Below, in pieces: positions 55,833 through 63,809 of a stretch of DNA of 64,000 nt. Below the pieces are notes generated by a model. The model was not told the DNA's origin. It saw only the letters and a list, made by a program, of their open reading frames with translations, and searched no databases. This DNA is from an uncultured Clostridia bacterium (GTDB lineage Bacteria; Bacillota; Clostridia; Christensenellales; UBA1242), in NCBI GenBank assembly GCA_944382715.1, contig CALWNC010000004.1:1-64000 (forward strand), in the 5' to 3' direction. The number at the start of each line of letters is the position of its first letter. Within the stretch, counting starts at the first letter, position 1. Both the position numbers and the translations under genes were made by a program.

Positions 55833-57713
55833 TTATATCATGAATTTTGTTGCAAGCTCAACAAATCTACCCATATCCTCAACAGGCAACCCTTCAATTA
55901 ATTTTGCCTCATCAAGCAACACTTCTGCAAGTTCCTTCAAATCATCTTTATTGGTTTCAAAGAGATTTTTAAGCTTATCATATATCTTATGTTCCCTATT
56001 AATTTCTAGAACTTTTTTAGCACGAACACTTTGTGCGTTTAAGTCACCTTCTGGCATATTTCTAAACACTTTCTCCATTTCAAGTGAAACTTCACCTTCT
56101 GTTGAAAGACAAACTGGGTGATTGCCTAGTTTTTTAGATAATTTAACATCAAAAACTTCTCCTGTTAAAGTTTCCTTTAAAAAGTCAATTAATGGCTTAT
56201 CTTCATCTGTAATTTCTTCTGTCGCATTTTCAATTCCAGTGTCACCATCTGTAACATTTTTAAATTCTTTTTCATTATAAACTCCAATATATTTAATTGC
56301 AAATTCATCAACATTTTCTGTCATACACAAAACATCGTAGCCACTATTTAATACTTTTTCAGTCTGAGGCATTTTCTTAATACTAATAATTGACGAACCA
56401 GTTGCATAATAAATATATTTTTGTCCTTCTACCATATTATTTACATAGTCTTTAAATGTAATGAGCTTATCTTGTTTAATAGAATAGAACATAATCAAAT
56501 CTTGAAGTTTATCTTTATCCATTCCCCAATTATTATAAACTCCTACTTTGAGTTGAAGTCCATAAACTTTATAAAATTCTTCATATTTTTGCCTATCATT
56601 GTCACACATATCTTGAAGTTCTTTTCTAATCTGTTTTTCAATATTACTAGCAATTCTCTGCAATTGCCTATCATGTTGAACGGTTTCACGCGAAATGTTA
56701 AGTGAAAGTTCACAGTCTACCAAGCCTTGAACAAATCCAAAATACTCTGGAATTAGGTCTTTACATTTGTCCATTATAAGTACGCCATTAGAATAAAGCT
56801 TTAAGCCTCTCTCAAAGTACTTAGAAAAATATGCTTCTGGACACTTTTTTGGAATATATAGTAGTGCCTTATAGTCAACTGCACCCTCCACATCAATATG
56901 AAAATGCATAAATGGGTCCATATAATCATATGTTAAATCTTTATAAAATTGATTATATTCTTCTTCAGTAATTTCATTTTTAGGCTTTCTCCAAAGAGGA
57001 ACCATTGAATTAATAGTTTCCCATTCAAGTTTTGTTTCTATCTTTTTATTTGGATTGTCTTCTGTATTTTCAGGTGAAGAAACAGGAACTTCTTGTTGAA
57101 TTTTAATTGGATAGTGAATATAATCTGAGTATTTTTTTATTAACTCTCTTTGTTTGTAATACTCCAAAAATTCACTATATTTATCATCATCAGTATCTTC
57201 TTTTAGATATATAATAATGTCTGTTCCATAACCTTCTCTTTCAGCAGGTGTAATTTCATAACCTTGTGTTCCATTACTCTCCCACATATTTGCAGTGTCA
57301 GAGCCATAAGCTTTTGAAATAACTTGAACTTTACTTGCAACCATAAAGACAGAATAAAATCCAACACCAAATTGCCCAATGATGTCTATATCCTCTTTCT
57401 TTTCATTTTCATTTTTAAATGCAAGAGATCCACTTCTAGCAATTGTACCGAGATTACTTTCAAGCTCCTCTGCCGTCATTCCAATACCATTATCACTAAA
57501 TGTTAAAACTCTATTTTCTTTATCTGACTTTATTTTAATGTCAAAGTCCCCTCTATTAAGCCCTATGTTTTCTGATAAACTTTTATAGTATAATTTATCA
57601 ATCGCATCTGAGCAGTTTGAAATTAATTCCCTAAAAAATATTTCTTTATGAGTATAGATAGAATTTATCATCATATCAAGAATTTTTTTTGATTCAGTTT
57701 TAAAATTTTTCAT
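55833..57713 (-). CDS. htpG: Chaperone protein HtpG (Hsp90)
   Basis: ATP-dependent cytosolic chaperone dimer. 626 aa. GHKL ATPase domain with FFRELISNCSDAIDKL, FSDNGIGMTAEEL and IGQFGVGFYSVFMVA. The middle domain has SLNISRETVQHDRQL, and a C-terminal dimerisation domain completes it. A CIRCE-like inverted repeat lies just downstream of its promoter, implying HrcA control; Bacillus htpG is not under HrcA, so this wiring is of interest. Confidence 0.97.
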   Translation of the reverse strand: MKNFKTESKKILDMMINSIYTHKEIFFRELISNCSDAIDKLYYKSLSENIGLNRGDFDIKIKSDKENRVLTFSDNGIGMTAEELESNLGTIARSGSLAFKNENEKKEDIDIIGQFGVGFYSVFMVASKVQVISKAYGSDTANMWESNGTQGYEITPAEREGYGTDIIIYLKEDTDDDKYSEFLEYYKQRELIKKYSDYIHYPIKIQQEVPVSSPENTEDNPNKKIETKLEWETINSMVPLWRKPKNEITEEEYNQFYKDLTYDYMDPFMHFHIDVEGAVDYKALLYIPKKCPEAYFSKYFERGLKLYSNGVLIMDKCKDLIPEYFGFVQGLVDCELSLNISRETVQHDRQLQRIASNIEKQIRKELQDMCDNDRQKYEEFYKVYGLQLKVGVYNNWGMDKDKLQDLIMFYSIKQDKLITFKDYVNNMVEGQKYIYYATGSSIISIKKMPQTEKVLNSGYDVLCMTENVDEFAIKYIGVYNEKEFKNVTDGDTGIENATEEITDEDKPLIDFLKETLTGEVFDVKLSKKLGNHPVCLSTEGEVSLEMEKVFRNMPEGDLNAQSVRAKKVLEINREHKIYDKLKNLFETNKDDLKELAEVLLDEAKLIEGLPVEDMGRFVELATKFMI

Positions 57714-57749
57714 ATTACACTTCCTTTTAGCAATATTATTCTTTTATTG

Positions 57750-57776
57750 TTAGCACTCTAAACTAGTAACTGCTAA
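57750..57776 (-). promoter_or_regulatory. CIRCE-like operator (HrcA site) upstream of htpG
   Basis: TTAGCACTC, exactly 9 spacer bases, then AACTGCTAA: one perfect half-site and one with 7 of 9 bases matching the CIRCE consensus (TTAGCACTC-N9-GAGTGCTAA). It directly follows the -10 box of the htpG promoter, overlapping the predicted transcription start. Confidence 0.82.
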
Positions 57777-57777
57777 T

Positions 57778-57806
57778 AATATAATCTTATTTTTTTTATT
57801 TGTCAA
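57778..57806 (-). promoter_or_regulatory. Sigma-A-type promoter of htpG
   Basis: Minus strand: -35 TTGACA (57801-57806), 17-base spacer, -10 TATATT (57778-57783), adjoining the CIRCE-like repeat. Confidence 0.8.
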
Positions 57807-57853
57807 CAAAATTTATTAAATCTTTAATAAAAATTTTATTGTTTATTTTATAC

Positions 57854-57882
57854 TTTACAAAATAATATATAAATGTTAAAAT
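57854..57882 (+). promoter_or_regulatory. Promoter of the degV-family gene
   Basis: -35 TTTACA (57854-57859), 17-base spacer, -10 TAAAAT (57877-57882) preceded by TGT. Leader about 35 bases with an ACGAGGATT ribosome site. Confidence 0.6.
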
Positions 57883-57924
57883 TGTGCTATAAAATTTAAT
57901 AAACAAAAATTAACGAGGATTATT

Positions 57925-58818
57925 ATGGAAAATTATATTATTTCTACCGATTCCACCAGTGACTTTTATGCTGATGAAATTGAAAAGTATCATCTTTATG
58001 TTGGCAAATTAAATTATTCAATGACCAAAAATAATGAAACAATTGAATATCTTGATGATTTTAAATCATACGATGAATATGTGGCCTTTTATAACGAACT
58101 TAGAAACGGTGTTGTTTCTAAAACTAGTATACTAAATTTGCAAGCTCATATTGATTTATTTACACAAATGGCAAAAGACGGAGTAAAAAATGCCATTCAT
58201 ATTACTCAAGGTATGGGATTAAGTCCTACTGTTACGAATGCAGAACTAGCTATTGAAGAGGTTAAAAAGACATATCCTGATATTAATTATGTTGCCATTG
58301 AAAGCAATACTACCACTTTTGCTGAGGGTTATCTTGTTGAAATTGCTATGAAGCTTAGAGATAGTGGCTATACCATGGAACAAACAATTGATAAAATTAA
58401 TGAACTTAAGCACAAAAATCAACATTTTGTAGTTGTAGACGACTTAATGTATTTAAAAAGGGGTGGCAGAATTAGTGGACCAAAAGCAGTTATAGGAACT
58501 ATTTTACAAGTAAAGCCAATAATTGAATTTACAAAAGAAGGTAAACTTGAAATTATAAGAAAAGAAAAAGGTACAAAGAAGGCATTCAAATCAATAATAC
58601 AAGAAATAAAGGATAACTTTACTATAAATAAAGAATTTAATAAAGTGTTTGTTGGTCATACAGACAATTTAGAAGGTGCAAAAACACTTGCTAATATGTT
58701 TGAAGAAGAATTTCATATCAAGCCTGAAATTAGAATCATTGGACCAATTATTGGAACACACCTTGGGCCAAATACAGTTGCTCTTAGTTTTGTTTCCAAC
58801 GAAGAAAGAATGTATTAA
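57925..58818 (+). CDS. DegV-family fatty-acid-binding protein
   Basis: DegV/FakB-type proteins bind a fatty acid and present it to the kinase FakA. 297 aa. Start IISTDSTSDFYADEI, the TSILNLQAHIDLF block (family Thr-Ser in T(S/T)xPS), HITQGMGLSPTVTNAE, ESNTTTFAEGYLV, LMYLKRGGRISG and the C-terminal GPIIGTHLGPNTVALSF are all characteristic. No fakA is in the window. It is monocistronic with a terminator at 58905-58942. Confidence 0.93.
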   Translation: MENYIISTDSTSDFYADEIEKYHLYVGKLNYSMTKNNETIEYLDDFKSYDEYVAFYNELRNGVVSKTSILNLQAHIDLFTQMAKDGVKNAIHITQGMGLSPTVTNAELAIEEVKKTYPDINYVAIESNTTTFAEGYLVEIAMKLRDSGYTMEQTIDKINELKHKNQHFVVVDDLMYLKRGGRISGPKAVIGTILQVKPIIEFTKEGKLEIIRKEKGTKKAFKSIIQEIKDNFTINKEFNKVFVGHTDNLEGAKTLANMFEEEFHIKPEIRIIGPIIGTHLGPNTVALSFVSNEERMY

Positions 58819-58904
58819 AATAAATTTAATATTTTTAATATTTATCTTGGTCATAAAATTTAAATAATTAATTTACTTTTTAATAAAAAATATAGAATAT
58901 TTAT

Positions 58905-58942
58905 AAAAAACAGCATTTTCAAATAAGAATTGCTGTTTTTTT
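58905..58942 (+). terminator. Rho-independent terminator of the degV-family gene
   Basis: AAAAAACAGCA pairs with TGCTGTTTTTT around an imperfect loop, ending in a T-run, about 90 bases past the stop codon. Confidence 0.72.
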
Positions 58943-58964
58943 GCTAAATTAATAATCTTGCTCT

Positions 58965-58978
58965 ACATTGTACAATGT
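58965..58978. repeat. 14-bp perfect palindrome
   Basis: ACATTGTACAATGT reads the same on both strands. It lies in an otherwise featureless AT-rich stretch (58943-59121), about 145 bases upstream of the promoter of the kinase/nucleotidyltransferase cassette. It could be a repressor or activator site; nothing else in the gap is recognisable. Confidence 0.5.
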
Positions 58979-59121
58979 TTAATATTATCAACTTATGTTT
59001 TATCAACAACTATTTTAATTACTCTTAGAAAAAAAATAACTTTATTTACAAAAATTTTAATATTTTAAGGTTTTGTGCTTTCTATAATATTTTAATTTGA
59101 AACTATAAAATATGAAAGATA

Positions 59122-59150
59122 TTGACTTTACATAAAATAACTGATAAAAT
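59122..59150 (+). promoter_or_regulatory. Promoter of the kinase/nucleotidyltransferase cassette
   Basis: -35 TTGACT (59122-59127), 17-base spacer, -10 TAAAAT (59145-59150) preceded by TGA (extended -10). Start near 59157, leader about 31 bases. Confidence 0.78.
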
Positions 59151-59187
59151 GAGATAAATATAAAATTTCTAAGATATGTGGAGTATA

Positions 59188-60192
59188 ATGAAAAAAATTA
59201 TAAAAACCATAAAGACTAATAAAGGTTCCTATTATATAATTGAAGATGAATTAAATAATAAATCTTTTAAAAAGCAAATTAAAAATGGAATTCTTAATGA
59301 AATTGAAGGTTATAATTTTATTAAATACTATTATAATGTACCAAAATTGTTAGAATATAATATTGTTGATAAAGAAATCACCTATGAATTTAATGATGAT
59401 TTATTTTACAATACTATGCACCAAGGACTATTTGGGGATTCCCCTTTTAATCAAAATAAAATAATAAATGTTTTAACTTCAAATTTTAGAAACTTTAAAT
59501 TTCAAAATGAGAATATTTCTAAAAACTCTATATTCTTTCTTAGAAGAATATCAAATATTTCGGAATATTTAACCCAAAGCGATAAGGATTTTGAGAAAGA
59601 TATAATATACAATGGTGAAAACTTAGGAACATTTAAAAATTGTGTAAAGACAATTATATATTCACTTACACAAAATAACATTGTTCCATTCATTATATCA
59701 CAAGGAGACCCAACCGATTTAAATATTTCTATAAATGGAACTATAACAGATTTTGAAACTGCAGGAGATAATTCATTAATTAATGAAATTGCAATATTTT
59801 TAGGTTGTTATTTAGTTAATTGTTATTACTACTACATAAAATATATGAACTCCCCACATAAACAATATACAGAAACACTTGAAAAATATAAAAATTTAGT
59901 TAGATGTGATTTTATAGAAACTGAAAAAAGTCTAGAAATTAATTTTTCAAAGCTTCTTCCAGATAAAGTAAAAAATTTTATTCTTGCCTACTTAAAACAA
60001 GTTAAAGATTTAGAAATTATAAATAGTGGTTTTAAATTAGGACCATATGTTGCAATGAGAATGATAACACCTGTTGATATTACAAATGTTAGTGATAAAA
60101 GCGACAGATATTTACTTTTTGCATTAACAGCTTTATTTACAAAAAAATATGTTACATTAGCTGATATTATTAAATTTATTAGGGGGATATAA
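59188..60192 (+). CDS. APH/choline-kinase-fold phosphotransferase-like protein
   Basis: Probable small-molecule kinase. The catalytic-loop pattern of aminoglycoside phosphotransferases is seen at about residues 174-198: SQGDPTDLNISI (family HGDxxxxN, here Gln for His) followed by TDFETAGDN (DFE metal motif) and NEIAIFLG. The rest is Asn/Lys/Ile/Tyr-rich and divergent. The ATG at 59188 has GTGGAG 4 bases upstream; an ATG at 59176 overlaps that site. 334 aa. It starts 2 bases before the fusion gene. Substrate unknown; antibiotic inactivation is only one possibility. Confidence 0.72.
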   Translation: MKKIIKTIKTNKGSYYIIEDELNNKSFKKQIKNGILNEIEGYNFIKYYYNVPKLLEYNIVDKEITYEFNDDLFYNTMHQGLFGDSPFNQNKIINVLTSNFRNFKFQNENISKNSIFFLRRISNISEYLTQSDKDFEKDIIYNGENLGTFKNCVKTIIYSLTQNNIVPFIISQGDPTDLNISINGTITDFETAGDNSLINEIAIFLGCYLVNCYYYYIKYMNSPHKQYTETLEKYKNLVRCDFIETEKSLEINFSKLLPDKVKNFILAYLKQVKDLEIINSGFKLGPYVAMRMITPVDITNVSDKSDRYLLFALTALFTKKYVTLADIIKFIRGI

Positions 60193-60194
60193 TA

Positions 60195-61670
60195 ATGAAT
60201 TTATATGATTATTTAGGATTAGACAGAGAGCAATTAAAACAAATATTGGGAGGGAAAAAGCTAATTGTTTCTGTTAGTGGAATGGATAATGTTGGCAAGT
60301 CTACCCAAGCTAAAAAAATGAATGAAATTTATGGTGACATTTTTTCTCAACCTCTCCATATTAATCAAACCGATGCTTTTCCTAAGCTAAAAGGTCAAGA
60401 GCTTTCAAAATGGTGGTTTAGTAAAGAAAATGCCGAAAATTTTGTTGATACAATTTACAAATCAATTGCTGAAAGATATCAAATGGCACAAGAAAGCCTA
60501 GAACCAATTGTAGTTTTAGATAAAGGAATTGACTTTTATGATACAAGAGTCAAAGCAACTCTTCTAACAGAAGGGTTTTCCCAAGAACAAATTGCCACTA
60601 TGATTTCAAATGCGAAGAGAAAATATAAAGCCTTTAATAGTATGGAAGATTTAAAAATCATTATAACGGCAAAAAATAGGAATCATATAAAAGAAAGAAC
60701 GGGCGATGACGAAGATTATGTTAAGTATATAGGCTATAATATTGAAATACTAAATAGAGTTTTAGATGAGGATAAACATAATGAATTTAGGCAGGTTGAA
60801 TTTATTGATGGTGGTCAAGAACAAATGCATGAACAAATTGTTTCATCAATAGCCAAAACTATTCAAATAAAAACACAATATCCTAGATACAATGAGTTGC
60901 TTTTGGCAGCTAAAAATGCATTTGGAGAAAATTTATCTCTATTAACCCTATCTGGCAGTGCAGGAAAAGGTAAATTTGTTGAAAACTGGAGTGACCTTGA
61001 TGTGTATGTTGTTTTGAAAAAGTATGATGTAAATCAGGCGACAAATTTCAAATCAGAATTACCAAAGGATATTCATGTTGGAACCACTCTTTATACTGAA
61101 AAAGAACTGCGTATTGGAAAGATTAATAATAGATCTAAGGTTATGTTTTATGAAATGGAACATGGCAAAAATACTTTACTGTACAAAGATGAAAATTTTA
61201 CCCTACCAAAAATCAATATTAAAGAAATACTCAGAGAGGATACAAGTGAATATGCAGATGCTGTGCATAACCTTAGAAGATGTCTAGTTGATGGCAATGA
61301 TGCAAACCGAACTTCAATTGGGACAGATGATACTATAACTTCAAAATTAATAAAAAATGCCGTTCTTTTAGAAAAAATTGCTCTTAGAAACTCAGACATT
61401 GCAAAAGTATCAGGTGGATACATTGATACAAGTATGGCTTTTATTGAACTTTTGGCAAAAGCATACAATAGTGGTTTTAAAATTGATGAAAAATACATTA
61501 ATATTTTAACTTCTGTTGATTTGCTTCAATGTGTTCAAAGATATAAAGATGAAGATGTAAAATCAATAATGCAGCAATATGGCGAAGCACTTTTAGCTGC
61601 TATTGAGGCAGTTGACGATTATAATCAGAGTAAAAGAAATTCTAAATCAATTGAATATGGTGAAGAATAA
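60195..61670 (+). CDS. P-loop (thymidylate-kinase-like) kinase fused to a nucleotidyltransferase domain
   Basis: A two-domain fusion of 491 aa that I cannot match to a named family. N-terminal half: P-loop GMDNVGKSTQAKK (about residues 30-42), an LDKGIDFYDTR segment like the DRY region of deoxynucleotide kinases (about 113-123), and a lid-like RNHIKERTGDDEDY. C-terminal half (from about 232): pol-beta-type nucleotidyltransferase core GSAGKGKFVENWSDLDVYVV (about 255-274, catalytic Asp pair), then a helical region of about 150 residues (AVHNLRRCLVDG...AVLLEKIALRN). It probably transfers NMP to a small molecule or protein, with the kinase half phosphorylating the same or a linked substrate; inference. 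Confidence 0.75.
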   Translation: MNLYDYLGLDREQLKQILGGKKLIVSVSGMDNVGKSTQAKKMNEIYGDIFSQPLHINQTDAFPKLKGQELSKWWFSKENAENFVDTIYKSIAERYQMAQESLEPIVVLDKGIDFYDTRVKATLLTEGFSQEQIATMISNAKRKYKAFNSMEDLKIIITAKNRNHIKERTGDDEDYVKYIGYNIEILNRVLDEDKHNEFRQVEFIDGGQEQMHEQIVSSIAKTIQIKTQYPRYNELLLAAKNAFGENLSLLTLSGSAGKGKFVENWSDLDVYVVLKKYDVNQATNFKSELPKDIHVGTTLYTEKELRIGKINNRSKVMFYEMEHGKNTLLYKDENFTLPKINIKEILREDTSEYADAVHNLRRCLVDGNDANRTSIGTDDTITSKLIKNAVLLEKIALRNSDIAKVSGGYIDTSMAFIELLAKAYNSGFKIDEKYINILTSVDLLQCVQRYKDEDVKSIMQQYGEALLAAIEAVDDYNQSKRNSKSIEYGEE

Positions 61671-61677
61671 AAATTAT

Positions 61678-61705
61678 TTGACAAAATATAAAGTAAATTT
61701 ATAAT
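61678..61705 (+). promoter_or_regulatory. Internal promoter before the Nudix gene
   Basis: -35 TTGACA (61678-61683), 16-base spacer, -10 TATAAT (61700-61705), between the fusion gene stop and the Nudix ATG. Both boxes match consensus exactly. Confidence 0.78.
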
Positions 61706-61725
61706 AAAATACAAGGAGATTAATT

Positions 61726-62175
61726 ATGGAAAAAAGAGAAAGTTCAAGAGCAATAGTTTTTAGTAATAATAAAATGGTTGTAATGTATAGAGAAAAAAAC
61801 GATAGAGTTTACTATACATTTCCGGGTGGTGGAATTAATCCAAATGAATCAAAGGAAGACTGTGTAGTCCGTGAAGTTCTTGAGGAATTTGGCATTAATG
61901 TAAAGCCAATTAAAGAAGTTTATCTATACGAAAATGAAAAAACCATACAGCATTTCTTTGTTTGTGAGTGGACTGATGGAGAACTTGGAACGGGCGAAGG
62001 TGAAGAATTTCAAGGCGATGCAAGTAGAGGCGTTTACATTCCAATGTTAGTTGAAAATGAAAGACTTGGTGAAATTCCACTAATGCCACCAGAAGTAACA
62101 ACACAATTAGTTAAGGATTTAGCAGTTTATGGTACTTCACTTGGAAATACTGTAACTGAAATAGCTGGTGAATAA
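61726..62175 (+). CDS. Nudix hydrolase
   Basis: Hydrolyses a nucleoside diphosphate linked to another group. 149 aa. The Nudix box GX5EX7REUXEEXGU is complete: GGINPNESKEDCVVREVLEE followed by FGI (about residues 34-56). AAGGAG lies 7 bases upstream of the ATG. It overlaps the TIM-barrel gene by 1 base, so the two are translationally coupled. The substrate may be linked to the upstream kinase/nucleotidyltransferase product. Confidence 0.93.
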   Translation: MEKRESSRAIVFSNNKMVVMYREKNDRVYYTFPGGGINPNESKEDCVVREVLEEFGINVKPIKEVYLYENEKTIQHFFVCEWTDGELGTGEGEEFQGDASRGVYIPMLVENERLGEIPLMPPEVTTQLVKDLAVYGTSLGNTVTEIAGE

Positions 62176-62981
62176 TGAAGCAAAGTAAACTTGGAATTTA
62201 TCATTTTAAACCAGAAACTTGGAATTTAGATGATTTTACACTGATTGATAAGTATAAAAAACACGGCTTTGATACCGTGTGTTTTTATGCGAATTATCAG
62301 CCTATAGAGTTAATCGAATCTTGTATTAACTATGCTAGAAAAATCGGACTTTATGTTGATACAGTACATGGACCACTAAAAAATAATTCTAAAATTTGGG
62401 AAAATGATTTTCAAGAATATTTGTTAGTTTTAAAGAACTACATTCAAATGTGTGGAAGGCTAAATATTAAATATTTTATAATGCATTCAGCTGGAAAAGA
62501 GTGTATATCTTTTTCAGAAATAGGTCTAAATAATTTCAAAGAACTTGTGAAATTGGCAGAAAGCTTAAATGTTTGCATACTGATTGAAAATCTTAGGACT
62601 GTTGACCATTTAATATTTTTAACTGAAAATATTAAATCAAATAATTTTCAAGTTTGTCTTGATTTTGGACATGCAAATGTTTGGTGCTATAAACCTAAAT
62701 TTTTCATAAAAAAATATAAGTCACACATTAAAGCCGTACATATTCACGATAATTTTGGAGAAACTGGAGCAGATTTACATCTAATTCCATTTATGGGAAA
62801 TATTGATTGGAATTCACTTATCCCCTATCTATATAAATATTATCATGGACCAATAACACTAGAGCTTGATAATTTTAAAACTGAAAAATACAAATATTCA
62901 GATATTGATACTTATTTAAATGATGCATACAATTCTGCAAACAAATTATATGACTTATCAAAAAACATTAAAAGTTTATAA
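62175..62981 (+). CDS. Sugar phosphate isomerase/epimerase-like TIM barrel (AP endonuclease 2 superfamily)
   Basis: Xylose-isomerase-like TIM barrel, 268 aa. Metal-binding pattern: His in VDTVHGPLK (about 57), HSAGKE (about 100), Glu in LIENLRT (about 136), CLDFGHANVW (about 162-171), VHIHDNFGETGADLH (about 194-208) and a final Glu in ITLELDNF. Such proteins isomerise or epimerise sugars and related polyols; a few are endonuclease IV-like. Start overlaps the Nudix stop. It is the last gene of the cassette. Confidence 0.88.
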   Translation: MKQSKLGIYHFKPETWNLDDFTLIDKYKKHGFDTVCFYANYQPIELIESCINYARKIGLYVDTVHGPLKNNSKIWENDFQEYLLVLKNYIQMCGRLNIKYFIMHSAGKECISFSEIGLNNFKELVKLAESLNVCILIENLRTVDHLIFLTENIKSNNFQVCLDFGHANVWCYKPKFFIKKYKSHIKAVHIHDNFGETGADLHLIPFMGNIDWNSLIPYLYKYYHGPITLELDNFKTEKYKYSDIDTYLNDAYNSANKLYDLSKNIKSL

Positions 62982-63002
62982 ATTTATTTAACTTTTAATG
63001 TT
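62964..63002 (+). terminator. Rho-independent terminator ending the cassette
   Basis: A perfect 13-bp stem (AACATTAAAAGTT/AACTTTTAATGTT) followed by a T-run. The hairpin loop contains the stop codon of the TIM-barrel gene. Confidence 0.88.
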
Positions 63003-63131
63003 TTTTTATTTATTATTTTTCCATAAAAAATAAAGTGATTAAATTGGTGTAATTTTGTAGAATTACCTATGTTACAAATTATCTTTATAATTAATTATTT
63101 TTTAAATCTTAATTAAAACATTTAGTAATTA

Positions 63132-63611
63132 TCATTTTTCCCTAAAAATTATATGTTTTAAACTATAATCACCTTCAAATGCCTCTTTTATAATGGGTTT
63201 CATATGCTTAGGTCTATAATCTAGGTCCTTTAAATCATTAATATTTTGCCATTTATAAATATCTTTATTTTCAAGTCCCTTAAATGAATCAGAATGATTT
63301 TCAATGTCTTTATTTTTAAACTTAGCAACATACATAAATTGAATTTCATGAAAATTAATAGAATTAAATTCAAAGAAATCTTCTGTAATAGCCTTTAAAC
63401 ACACAATTTCAATTTCTTCCCCAAGTTCTTCCATAATTTCTCTTAATAAAGTCTGTGAAGTATCTTCTCCCATTTCAACTCGCCCACCCGGAAGTACAAA
63501 AAATTCAACATCTTCCGAAGTGTTGGTTAAAAATCTTTGACTACTTGAATCAATAAAAATGCCAGATACTCTAAAATTAAACTTATCATTGCCAATAGTA
63601 AATGAAATCAT
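63132..63611 (-). CDS. Nudix hydrolase (second, minus strand)
   Basis: 159 aa. Nudix box GGRVEMGEDTSQTLLREIME followed by ELGEEI (about residues 43-68) is complete. The C-terminal part has KWQNINDLKDLDYRPKHMKPII, common in ADP-ribose or mutT-like Nudix proteins. It lies on the opposite strand to the cassette and converges on it (150-base gap 62982-63131, AT-rich, no gene seen). The substrate is unknown. Confidence 0.9.
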   Translation of the reverse strand: MISFTIGNDKFNFRVSGIFIDSSSQRFLTNTSEDVEFFVLPGGRVEMGEDTSQTLLREIMEELGEEIEIVCLKAITEDFFEFNSINFHEIQFMYVAKFKNKDIENHSDSFKGLENKDIYKWQNINDLKDLDYRPKHMKPIIKEAFEGDYSLKHIIFREK

Positions 63612-63780
63612 AAAAAATCCTTATATTATAAAATAATATCACAATTATACAACAAGAGAATTATTAGTGTCAATATAGAAAATCTAAGATCTAAATCGCT
63701 TTAAGCCTGTTAATTATTAAAAAGTAATATAGTTTATTTGTTATTTAGACTTAACTTTATCTAACATATTTTTAAAATAA

Positions 63781-63809
63781 AAAACCTTGTAATTTTTTTA
63801 CAAGGTTTT
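63781..63809 (-). terminator. Rho-independent terminator of the partial M16 gene
   Basis: A perfect 12-bp stem (AAAACCTTGTAA/TTACAAGGTTTT) with a 5-base T/A loop, followed by a T-rich tract on the minus strand. It overlaps the stop codon at 63809-63811. The stretch 63612-63780 is AT-rich with no gene seen. Confidence 0.88.
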
